This document shows positions 1 to 10,231 of a DNA stretch of 64,000 nucleotides, piece after piece. The notes beneath the pieces are model-generated. The model ran no database searches. It saw only the letters and a list, made by a program, of their open reading frames with translations, and was not told the origin of the DNA. Position 1 is the first letter of the stretch. Every line of letters starts with the position of its first letter. Source of the stretch: Thraustochytrium sp. TN22 (Eukaryota > Sar > Bigyra > Thraustochytrida > Thraustochytriidae); the NCBI GenBank assembly GCA_013306675.1, contig JABLUY010000081.1:1-64000 (forward strand), written 5' to 3'. The position numbers and the translations under genes were made by a program.

Positions 1-1
1 C

Positions 2-373
2 CTGCCTGCCTGCTCCGCCGCCGCCGCCGCGCGCCGCCGCGCGCCGCCGCCGCCCGCGCCGCTCTGCCGCGCCGCGCGCGCGTGCCGCGCCGCCTCGAAC
101 AGGGCGCACGAGCGGCACTGCACAAGCGCCGCTTTCCCTTGTTTCCGGGCCCGAGCCCCACTGGGCGCGGGGCCGCGCAAGTCGGCGTCGCGCGGGTCGC
201 CGACTTGGAAGCCGCTAGCCAAGTCGACCAGGCGGTACTGGTACTGGCCCGCCAAGCCGCAGCTGCAGCCCGACCTGGAGCGCGTGCACGCGGCGGCGGA
301 GCGCGTGCACAGGGCCGGCGCCCAGGACGCCGACCACGACTCTGGCTGGGCTCCGCGGCGAGCGGGAAGTTGA
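2..373 (+). CDS. Possible 3' end of a gene cut by the window edge
   Basis: A plus-strand frame is open from the first bases to a TGA at 371-373. From about position 176 its codons end almost only in G or C, the signature of every clear gene in this window. The last residues include the string YWYWPAKPQLQPDLERVHAA, which looks like ordinary protein rather than translated low-complexity DNA. Upstream of about 176 codon use is mixed, so an intron boundary or untranslated sequence may lie there. No family was recognised. The two longer frames over the same bases, one on each strand, lack the codon bias. I treat this as a partial terminal exon at low confidence. Confidence 0.35.
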   Translation: MPACSAAAAARRRAPPPPAPLCRAARACRAASNRAHERHCTSAAFPCFRARAPLGAGPRKSASRGSPTWKPLAKSTRRYWYWPAKPQLQPDLERVHAAAERVHRAGAQDADHDSGWAPRRAGS

Positions 374-795
374 GGGGGGGAAGGGAGGCACGGCGCCGCC
401 GGCGGGGCGTGGCGGAGGAGGAGTGCGTGGACGTGCGTGCGTGTGTGTGCGTGCGTTGACGTGCGTGCGTTCACGTGCGTGCTCCGAGGGCATGGGATGG
501 AGGGGCGCGAGCGAGGACGAAGCTGGGCTTGGGATCAACGGCGACCTGGGAAGGGTGAGGAGAGGAGGACGGAGGGTTGGAGTGCTTGGGCGGCGCGTGG
601 CTCTCTCTCGGTGATGACGATGCGCTGCGTTTTCTGCTGATGACTTTTGTGATGGCGGAGCGCGGCGGTCTCTGGGCGTCTCGCCTGGATGCAAAAGCAA
701 ATGCGTCTTCTTTACTGTTATGCGCTTTCGCTCGCTTGGAGCTCCTGGTGTGCGTGTGCTGCGTTTTCTGATAACTTTTTTGATGGCGCAGCACG
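374..795. other. Intergenic stretch with GT/GC-rich microsatellite
   Basis: Between a possible gene end on the plus strand and the stop of the giant minus-strand gene. Positions 424-483 hold an imperfect GTGC/GTGT run with repeated ACGTGCGTGC words. Purine-rich sequence flanks it. I see no coding signal here on either strand. Confidence 0.6.
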
Positions 796-3752
796 TTAGG
801 TGCGCTTTCGCTTGGAGGCGGAGGCTGGCGACCGGGGTGGGGTCCTGGCCTTGCGAGGCGAGGTCCTCACCTTGCTGGATTTGGTGCTCGAGCGGCGCTT
901 CTTTGCGGCGCGCTTGGTGCGGCTGTTCTTCTCACCATAGTCATCATCGTCGTCGTCGTCGTCGTCATCGTCGCCGCCGTCCTTCTGAAGGCTTTGGCGC
1001 TTGCGCCCGGGCGGCTTGGCAGGCGGAGGCGCCGCAGTGACATCCTCGTCATCGTCATCGTCGTCTTCCTCGTCCGATGAGTCGATAACGATGGGGTCAA
1101 AGTCCGTGCCGGCGCTCTCGATGGTGGCCCAGCGTGAGTTGGCACGAGAAACCGGCTGATACTGGGGCCGGTACTCGGAGAGGTCAATGACCTCATCATC
1201 GTCGTCACTGTCGATGACTTCGTCGTCGGCACTGTCGTCGTCGGCATGGTCGTCTTCGCCATCACTTGAGGCTCCCTTCTGTGATTTCCTGGTGCTCCGA
1301 GCGGGCTGCTTGCCCTTGCGACTCTTCTCCTCCTCCACCTCCTCCTCCTCCTCACCTTCTTCCTCCTTCCTTTCCTTCTCCTCCTTCTTTCTCTTCTCCT
1401 CCTCCTTCTGCTTCTGCTTCTTTTGCTTCTTCTTCTCCTTCTCCTTCTTCTTCTTCTTCTTCTTCTTCCCCTCCTCTTCCTTCGTTCTCGCTCCTCCCGT
1501 GGTGTTTGCTGAGTTCGGCGAAGTCAGCTTCGCGGCCGCAGGGTTGGCCATCTTGAATGGCAGCAAACGGACGCTGTGCGGAAGCTTGAGGAGCGAGGCA
1601 CCGAAGCGGTTGCGCTCGCGAATCACGAGGCGAGACCACTTGGTGTGCAGCTCTATGACAGGATGCATGCGACGCTCCAGCTCCACGACGGACGGGTGGT
1701 CCCCGCGCGTGACCTTGAAGGTGGCCTTGAGCTCGTTAAGCGTGCAGAGAAGCGGCAGGCGAAGCGAGTCCTTCATGAGCTGGCTCGAGATACGGGAATC
1801 AGCCGCAATGGCCTGCTTGCGGCGGACGCGGGTCCGCTCGCTCTCGCCGGCGAGGGGCCCCGCGGAGGAGAGGAACACCTTGCCGGGCGCCTCGCTGATG
1901 GCGTCCTGCACCGGGAAGATCTCCTCGAGCTGCGCCCAGAGCGTTGCGACCGGGTCGGGCGCCGGCTGCGCGCCGCGAAGACGCATGTCGAAGAGCAGCG
2001 CGAGCACGCTACCAGCGACAACCTCGTCGAACTTCTCGCGCAACGCCGCGTACGTGATCGGACCCTCCATGCGCCTCTTCTCAATGTCGTCCGCGTCCAT
2101 CTTGCCCTCTTGCATGTAGAGATAAAAGGCGAGGAAGGCGGACTCGAGGAAGGAGAAGGAGCGATCCTCGTGCGAGGCGGCCGACTCGAGCCGGGAGAAA
2201 CTGGTTTCCTTCATGATGCGGCCCAGCAAGTCGCGGTTGGCCGGGTTCATGACCATGTGTGACGCGGCGTTGCACGCCGCGCAGTACTTTTGCGCGGGGT
2301 CCTTGGAAGACTGCTTCCCTGCAAAGTGCTTCTCGCAGAACCACGCGTTGCCGCGGTGCACGTGCGTGCCGCGAACGGCGTCCATGACGCTGCACATCTC
2401 GCAGCGCTTGGTGGCGACCTCGGAGCATCCCGCGCGCGCGCAGCCCGCGTGCTCGGCGCACAGCAGGTCTGGGTTGCTGTCGGTGCCCTCTTTGTCCTCG
2501 AACGAGGTGGCGAACACAAAGCACGCCACCCGTGCGGGCGACGGCATGCACTCGGTGCAGTGCGCACACTTGAGGCATTGCGGGCAGCAGTCCACCTCCA
2601 TGCCAGGCCGAGGCCGCAGCCGAAAGTACGTCGCGTTGGCACACCCCATGCAGACCGAGTTGCCGCAGTAGTCGCAGGAGATGACATTGTTCACCACGCA
2701 CTGCGCGCCGCACGTCGGGCACTTGTTGTGCTCGCTGCAATACACCTCCACGATACCGTCCAGCCCGACGTACACGCACGGCCGGTTGTCGGTCCTGTTG
2801 AGCGGCTTCAGGCCCGCGCTCGACCCGGTCGCCGCCGACGCCTCGCACTGCATGCACTTGGCGTGCCCGTCGCACAGGTTCACCGGCTCCAGCCCGTTCG
2901 CCTGCTCGTAGTTGCGGAAGTTCCCCGAGCAGCTCGTCTCGCTGCTGTCCTGCATCACGCACACACGGGAGACCGTCGCCGCTGCCGCAGACATGGGCAC
3001 CGCCTCCACGCCGGCGACCACTGCGCCGTTCGCGTTCAACTTCACGTCGCCCGACTTGATGATGCCATTGCCCGCGCTCGCCGCCGTGCGACGCGTGTAC
3101 ACCGTCACACATTCCAGACACCGCCCCTGGCCCTTGCGCAGAGTCTGCGCCTGCCGCAGCACCTGGTGCGCCTCCTCGTCCAGTTGCTCCTTGCAGTACG
3201 TCGCAGCGAGTCCAGCCAGGCCACCCGGGACAAAGGCGCACGACTGCTCGCCGTCATACGCGAGCAGCGTGCGCCCGCACCCGCACCTAATCTCCTCGCC
3301 GTCTGAAGTCCGCAACGCGCGCTCCTTGACCATCTTCTTCAGCAGCGACAGCGCCTTACTTGACGACACGCGTGACAAGCCCTCGAAAAAGGACTTGTAG
3401 TCGAACGAGCGGTTCATCTTGGCCATGCTCGCCATGCGAAACTCCTCGCGCAGTTTGCCGCCCGGACCGCGCCGCGGCGCATCTGCTCCGTCCGTCGCCT
3501 TGGTCGTCTTGCCCACCGCCACGGCTTTGGGCGTCACCAGTTGCAACTCTTCGTTTTCTTGGAGGTCCCGCACAAATGTCACCACGGCCTTGCCAGCCTC
3601 CTCCGCGACATCCTCGGCCTTGGAGCGCGGCGTCGCTTTTCCGGGTGTCGCCGACTCTGGCAGCGGCTGCCCGGCATGGCCTTCTGAAGAGGAGGAGGCG
3701 GGGACCTTGTTGCTTTCGTCTTTGTCGTGATCGGTCTTGATGTGCTTGCTGC

Positions 3753-3786
<34 letters not shown>

Positions 3787-6700
3787 TGATGCACCTTGCG
3801 CCGTGGGGGGCGCTCCCGCCGTATCGGCGTGCTTCTCCGCCTCAGCAAGCTGCGTGCTTTGCTTCTGCGCTCGACTTTGGGCCTGGGGAGCATGCCGCAC
3901 TGGTACTTCCTTCGTTTGCGCCTGGCTCTGGGCAGACATTTGCCGAGCGCCTGCCTGCTGAGCGGCTGTTTGCTGGGCCGCTGCTTGTTTAGCGGCCGCT
4001 CGCTGAGCGGCTGCTTGCTGAGCGGCAGCTTGCTGGGCGGCGGCTTGCTGAGCGGCCACGGCTGCTTGCTGAGCGGCTGCTTGCTGAGCGGCAGCTTGCT
4101 GAGCGGCCACGGCTGCTTGCTGAGCGGCAGCTTGCTGGGCGGCGGCTTGCTGAGCTTCCACGGCTGCTTGCTGGGCGGCGGCTTGCTGAGCGGCCGCTTG
4201 CTGAGCGGCGAATGCGTTCTGTACGGCTTGCGCTTGTGCAAAGACCTGCGCCTGAGCGAACTGCAACACCTGTGCTTGCTGACTCAATGGTGCGGGATGT
4301 TTCGCTTGAGCGTGCTGCGCCGCCTGAACATGCTGCATCGCCTGGGCATGCTGCATCACCTGCGCTTGCTGACTCGATTGAGCGGGCTGCACCGCCTGAG
4401 CTTGCTGCCTCGCTTGAGCGCGCTGTATCGCATGAGGTACGGGCCTTTTCTGTTGCGTCGCCGGCTGTGCCGCTGCCTGCACGGGTTCCAATGACACATC
4501 GGACTCGTTGCCCTCGTCATCGTCGTCAGAGGCGGGCATAAAGTCCACGTCATCATCGGACGGCGCGCGCTCTTGGTGGTTCGAGGCTTGTGGAACAGCG
4601 CGGCCCTTGCCCTTCCGGAGCCTGGACATGAACGGGTCCGAGCTGGAAACGGCGGCGCGCTTCTTCGGCTTGCGGGCACCGAGGCCCAACTCGAGGAGGC
4701 TGGCAATGTCCGTGGCTGCGATGTTTCGCGCCCGCGAAATGGACCCAGGTTTCCGAGTGGCCGTGTTCTCGTCGCCGTCGTCGTCACTTTCGGACTCGTC
4801 AGCGTCGTCCGCCTGCGCCTGCGCCTGGGTCGCCTGATTTGCCTGTTCTTCCCTCTCGTGCTGCGTGCCGCGTTCTCGCTGCTCCTGTGAAGTCCGCTGA
4901 GAGCTAGTCGCCGCCGACTTCTCCTCCGCGAGCTGCGCCTGGAGGACCCGCGTCTGCTGTCGCACGGAGACGGGCGTGGTAGTGTTCAAAGCTGGCTTGG
5001 ACGCGGGCGTCTCCGAGTCCTCGGAGTCCTCGTCATGAGGCGAGGTTGACGATGAGGACGACTTGTGCTTTGCGGCAGTGACCAAGGTGGGCTTCGCGGA
5101 TTCGGGCGCGCGAGCGGCGGCTTTGTGCGCCGCTCGTGCCGCCGTCGCATGCGCAGTCTCGTGAGAGGTGTCGTTGTGCGCGTTCTTCTTGGCCACGACC
5201 TTGAAGGCGCTGTTCGCGGCGGCAAGGCCGGGCTTGGCCGAGGACTCCAAGAGCGCTTTGGCTGGCCCGGTGGACTTGGCAGCCTTCACCGGGGAAGGCA
5301 CGTCAACGGCGACGTCGCCATCGTCGTCGCCGTCGTCATCATCGGGGGCGACCATGGGAACGTCGTCGTCGTCGTCGTCGTCTTCGGCATCCTTGGCCGC
5401 GAGGCTATCCGCAACCGGCGCCTGGGTGAGGGGCATCGGGAGGTCCGGCGGGCTCTCCTCGAGCGGTGCGTGCGCGGGCGAGCCTTCGTCGGTGGCCTCT
5501 GGCGCAGCTCCCGCATTGTCCGGTTTCGAGGCGAGAGCAGCGTATTCGGGCTCCGCGAGAGCGTCTCGCGCGGCCTCAACTGGTTCGTCCACAGGCTCGG
5601 GCGTTGCGGCCTCCACGGCCGGCGGCGGCTGCTCGCGGGTGCGTTTGATGGCAGTGATGAGGTCGGGCGTCTTGAAGACCTTGCTACGCGAGCCGCGCGA
5701 CTGAGGCTCGAGGAACTCCTCGACGAGACCTTGCTTCATGCGCCAGGAGCGCGTGTTCTGCGTGGCGAAGACGAAGTCGGAGCGGCGCTTGATCTTGTCG
5801 AAGCGCTGGTGCGAAACGAGGGCCAGCTTGGTGGACCAGAGGCGGGCGTAGTTGTGTACACGCTCCCGCTCGGCGTGCAGCTGATCGACGGTGATCTTGG
5901 GCTGCAGGCGGTGCATGGCGTCGACGGACAGCAGGTAGTCGTCCGCGTTGGCAGGAAAGGGCCGCCGCAGGCGACCCTCGCGCTGCTCGGACTTGGCGGC
6001 TGTGGACGTGTTGGTCTGCATGCAGCTGATGGCAAGGCCTGGGTCGCTGTATGCGCGGTCGAGAAAGTTCACGACGAAGAGCACGTTAATTCGCGCCGCG
6101 CGAAAGTGCTCCATCATCTCGGCGTCCGACTTGCACTCCACGCGCAGGTAGCCGCGCGCGCGCTTGTTCCACTTGAGCCAGACGCGCATTTCGCCGGGCA
6201 GCAGCGCGCCAAACGAGATCTTGGTGCCGCCGAGGCGCAGCGGGCGGCCGTCGTCGATGTCCTCGATCTGCTGCAGCAGAAAGTTGATCTGAGATCTTTC
6301 GCGCATGTGAAAGAGCGCACGGCGCTTGACCCACTTGAAGCAGAGCTGCTGCAGCTGCTCGTTGCGGTGGCCCTGCTGCACGGCGGCCAGGGACGTGGTT
6401 GCCCCCTGTGCCGACGAAGCGCCGTCCGCCGCGGCGACGTTTGAGGAGGACGAGGAGGAAGACGAGGAGGACGGCAAGGAGGAGGACGTTGCGGCAGGCT
6501 CGGGAGCAGCAGCCTCTCCCGGGCGCGCATCGAGACGCATGCCCGAGAAGGCGAGGTTGAGCACCGACATGCAGAGGTGGAACCAGGCGTCGAGCTGGAC
6601 GTTGTCGTGGCCATCGGTGCGAAAGATCCACAAACTGGACACCGTGCCGTCACGAACGGCATCTGCGAGCGAGTAGCCGTTCGGATAGTTGTCCCACTGG

Positions 6701-8409
6701 ATGGCGCACATGACACACTCGTCCTGCACGGAGCACGGCTCGGACGGGCTGTGGTAGGCCATCTTGGTGCAGTGGCGAAAGTCGACCGTGGAGAAAACGT
6801 TGTTGTAGTAGCGGTGCAGCGAGGTGGTAGCGGAGAACCAGAACTGAAAGGCCGTCTGCTGCATGCGCGCCAGGAATGCGCGGCTCACGGTGTTGTCCTG
6901 CTTGGTGTCGATGCCCAGCTCCTCGTCGTAGTGCGCCATGGATACCTCGAAACCCGGGATGTTGAGAATGGAGGCGCTCTGCTTGAAGCCCTGCACGGTA
7001 CCGAAGGCCACCATCCAGTGGCGGACGTGCTGGATCTGGTCATCCTCGGCCTCGTTGAGGCGCGTGCCGTTCTTGAGGAAGCGAATGAAGAGCTGGTCCA
7101 GGCCGCTGAGCGTATAGCCCTGAAAGCGCACCTTGCGCAGCACGTTGGGCAGCGTCGCAATGATGCGGCGCGTCTCGTCACGAAAGCCACGGCCCACGAC
7201 GAGCTCCTTGCGGAGCGCAACGGCCTCTACGCGGTCGCTCTTGGGCCGGCGCACTTTGACGGTCCAGTCCTGGTGGATCAGCTTGCCGATGTTGATGGGC
7301 TCCTGCGCGTCCAGAATGCCCTCGTCGCACTCGTCCAGGATGCCCTGGGCCTGGTCCACCGAGAGCATCTGGGACTGCAGGTCGAAGCTGTCGCGGAAGT
7401 TGTCAATGGACTTGGACAGGGCGCTCGCGATGATGCTGCGCTCCGTCACCAGGTTGCCGTCCCGCAGAAAAGCGCGCGACGGGCCGGGCTGCGGCGCCGC
7501 CAGCTTCCGCGCCACCTTGACGAGATCCGCCAGCGCGCCGACTTCCGGCAGCGAGGAGCCGCCTGCCTTCTCGTCGTGGCAGACGTCGGCCTCGCGCACC
7601 ACGAAGAGCGGCGCGCGGATATAGTTGGCGGGCAGGAGCGACTGCAGGAGTGCGGCGCCCAGCTTGCCGGCGCCCGTGCAGGCGCGCATGCACACGCCGA
7701 AGTTGTCGAGCAGCGCGAGCTCGGCGTTGGCCCAGGTGCCCCGGTAGAGCTGCGACAGGTAGAGCAGCTGCACGTAGCGCAAAAGGCCGGCCGGGAACTG
7801 CGCGCCAACGTCGTCGAGATTCAAAATGTCCTCCAGCCGGCTCTGGCGCAGCTCGCGCATCGCGCGGTCCAACTCCGCGAAGTTCGGGTTGCCCTCCGCG
7901 TCCAGGTAGGTCTCCTGGCGCCGGTTTTCCATCACCTGCAGCGTGTCCTCCAAGGCCTCCACCATGGCGTCGCGCGGACCAGCCAAAAAGAGCTTCATGA
8001 GCAAAAGCGACTCCTCGGCGTACCACCATTCGGCAAAGGTCATGTTCTGCAGCGCTTCGCCCGCCGAGGCCGGGAACTTGTACTCGCTCGCCTCCGGCAC
8101 CAGGTGCTGCTCTGCCGACAGCTTCACGCATCGGTCCAGGTCGAACACGTTCTGCCGGAAGCACCTCGACACCAGCTTCACCCGCCGCTCAAGCGCCCTC
8201 TCGGTGCTCTCCTCTCCCTTGCGGGACCGCTCAAACTCTCGCAGCGGGACTCGCTTGCTCGAGTCGTGCACCGACTCCAGCTCTAGGTCTCCCAGCAGTA
8301 CGTTGTCGCCCGCCTCCTCGATCTGCGAGTTATCGTCCAGCTCCTCCGCGGAGCGCAGCTCGCCGTCCTCGTCACTCCCGCTTCCGTTGCTGTTGCTTGA
8401 CGAAGACAT
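796..8409 (-). CDS. Giant Cys-rich, low-complexity nuclear-type protein (about 2537 aa)
   Basis: One uninterrupted minus-strand frame. The ATG at 8409 is preferred over an in-frame one at 8475 because the protein then opens with MSSSSNSNGSGSDEDGE, a usual acidic Ser-rich head. Residues about 100-900 are globular and not recognised. A long Ala/Pro/Asp/Ser region follows, with Ala-Gln repeats near residues 1400-1490 and a 14-Ser tract near 1545. Residues about 1700-2070 contain many CxxC and CxxxC pairs (for example CPTCGAQC and CDYCGNSVCMGC), so they probably bind several zinc ions like tandem RING/PHD-type modules. The tail is Lys/Glu-rich, then Asp-rich, then basic, ending KRKRT, which resembles a nuclear localisation signal. 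A chromatin or transcription scaffold is an inference from composition; the family is unknown. Some introns may be hidden in the open frame. Confidence 0.8.
3745..3787 (-). repeat. (CTG/AGC)n trinucleotide tract encoding poly-Ser
   Basis: An almost pure GCT run on the plus strand encodes a 14-residue serine tract in the giant minus-strand protein, just before the sequence KHIKTDHDKDE. Confidence 0.9.
3951..4209 (-). repeat. Coding minisatellite for Ala-Gln repeats
   Basis: Tandem GCTGCTTGCTGAGCGGC-like units within the giant gene. Read on the minus strand they give AQQAAAQQAAAQQAA, with Val or Glu inserted in some units. The regular unit suggests expansion by slippage or unequal exchange. 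The number of units is probably polymorphic. Confidence 0.9.
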
Positions 8410-10231
8410 TTCGACTGACAGTGAGCGACAGGGCGAGCGGCAGCAGCGCGTACACAAGAGGGAGGGGTCGCACAAGCGGCAGCGCCACCGCCACCGCCTC
8501 CGCCTCCGCGACCGCGACCGCGACCACCACCGCGCGCGGCCGCACGATCACCCTGCGCTCCTGCGCGTCCGCGTGTCGGCAGCCCCAAGCTGTCGTGTTA
8601 GATCAGCTTTCCTTCGCGAGCAGGCTCGCAAGCAACCTCGCCGCCGGCCCGCAGCGCCGCGCCGCGCCGCCGAGCCAAGCGCCGCGCCGCCGCGCCCCTG
8701 CCAGCGCGCCGCGCGCGGCCGCCCGCCGTCGCCGCTGCGGCTTTGCGCTTTTTTCTGCGAGCTTGAACTTGAAGTGATGCCATGTCACGGTGGTTGGGTT
8801 ATCCGGTCTATTTACGCTGATAGACCGCTGGTTTTTCCCTAGCTGATTGCCGAGTCGGAGGCCAAGTACGAGTCTGAGAGTGAGTCCGAGGCCGAGTGCG
8901 GGTGCGAGCACGAGTATCAGTACGATAAATTTTTGGAGCATGAGTAGCAGTCCGAGTCCGAGTACGAGTACAAGCCTACGAGTACATGCCTACGAGTCCG
9001 AGTACGAGTATGGTACAAGCCTACGAGTGCGAATCCTCACTGGCAGTCAACCTGGTCTCTCTGTCACGTCGGAGACAACCGCCATTGGTAGAGCAGCGTG
9101 CCCTGCGGTGCGATCGCATGTAGGGCGCTGCAGTAAGCTGCGGACATCTCGTGCGGCTGAGAAAAAGGAAAACCGCTACAGCGAGCCCACACCTTCCTCT
9201 GGCAAAGGGATCGACGAGCAACAAGACCACCTGCTGGTTTCGCTTGTGCTCGAACGAAAACTCAACCTCTCGGAACGCCGATTCCCTGGCTCACAAAACT
9301 CTGTGCTCGCTGCGATTCCGCGATTGCCAGCCGCCAACTCTCCTTCGCACTCACAGTCAGACCGGGGCAGATTTTCACACTCCCGGACGCGGCCGGGCTT
9401 CATCCACGGTACAACCTTGCACGCGCGCATCATCGTCCGCCCGCTCCTCGCACCTGTCCGGCACCTCCTGCATGCTCGGCGAGCGTGCTCCCAACGCGCG
9501 TGCCCACCTGCGCCAGCCGGTCCGCCCGACCCGTCGAGCCGGCAGGCGCATGGCCCCTCCCCGTCCATGCGTCACTCAGCTCCACGGTGCACATCTCTTG
9601 AGTCTCTGCCCTCAACGCTTTCGATCCCCGAGACGGGCGCTTCGGACCTGCCGCGCAGCGCGCAGCGCAGCGCGCCGCGCGCCGCGCGCCGACCTTTGCG
9701 AGCGCCGCGCCTGCCTCCCGGCCTCGCTTCGCGCCTTACGCGCGCCTTTCGCGGCCCCGCGCGCTGGGCGCGGCACGCGCGGCGCGAACCCGGCGTGTGC
9801 GCCACCGCTGGCGTCCCCGGCACTCGGCTCCGCGCCGCGCCGCGCCCGCCGCCACGTCGCCCGGACGCACGCTCTCCGCGGCTTGTCTCCTCAGGCTTTC
9901 CTTTCCCGCAATTCTTCTCGCGGCGTCCGGCTCCGCGCCGCGCCGCGCCGCGCGCGAGGCCGCCCGCGGCGCGCTCGCGCAGGCCTGCCTGCACCGCGGC
10001 GGGCGGCGCCGGCGCGCGCGGCGCGCGGGACTTTGCCTCGGGCCATCGCCGCGCGGGCTCCGGTTCGGAGCCGCGGTCAGCTCGCCTCGCCTCGCCTCGC
10101 CTCGCCGCGCCTCGCCGCGCGCGCCTCGCCGCGCCGCGCGGCGCCTCGCCGCGCGACCCGCGCTGCGCCGCGCCGCGCCGCGCGACCCGCGCGCCGCGCC
10201 CGCCTCGACCGCGCGCGCGCCGCGCGGCGGC
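8410..10231. promoter_or_regulatory. Divergent intergenic region with GAGT-rich and GC-only repeats
   Basis: This 1.8-kb stretch separates the divergent giant gene and the SulP gene, so it should hold both promoters. Positions 8851-9040 hold a degenerate array of GAGTCC, GAGTAC and GAGTGC hexamers. From about 9650 to 10230 the sequence is almost only G and C with strings of CGCGCC, and 10079-10115 is a run of CTCGC pentamers. Open frames here are compositional; I see no convincing gene. No TATA-like element was found. Confidence 0.55.
8851..9040. repeat. Degenerate GAGTNC hexamer array
   Basis: About 25 imperfect copies of GAGTCC/GAGTAC/GAGTGC/GAGGCC in one orientation, with TACAAGCCTACGAGT repeated twice near its right end. 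It lies upstream of the giant minus-strand gene. Related words recur in front of other genes in the window. Confidence 0.7.
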
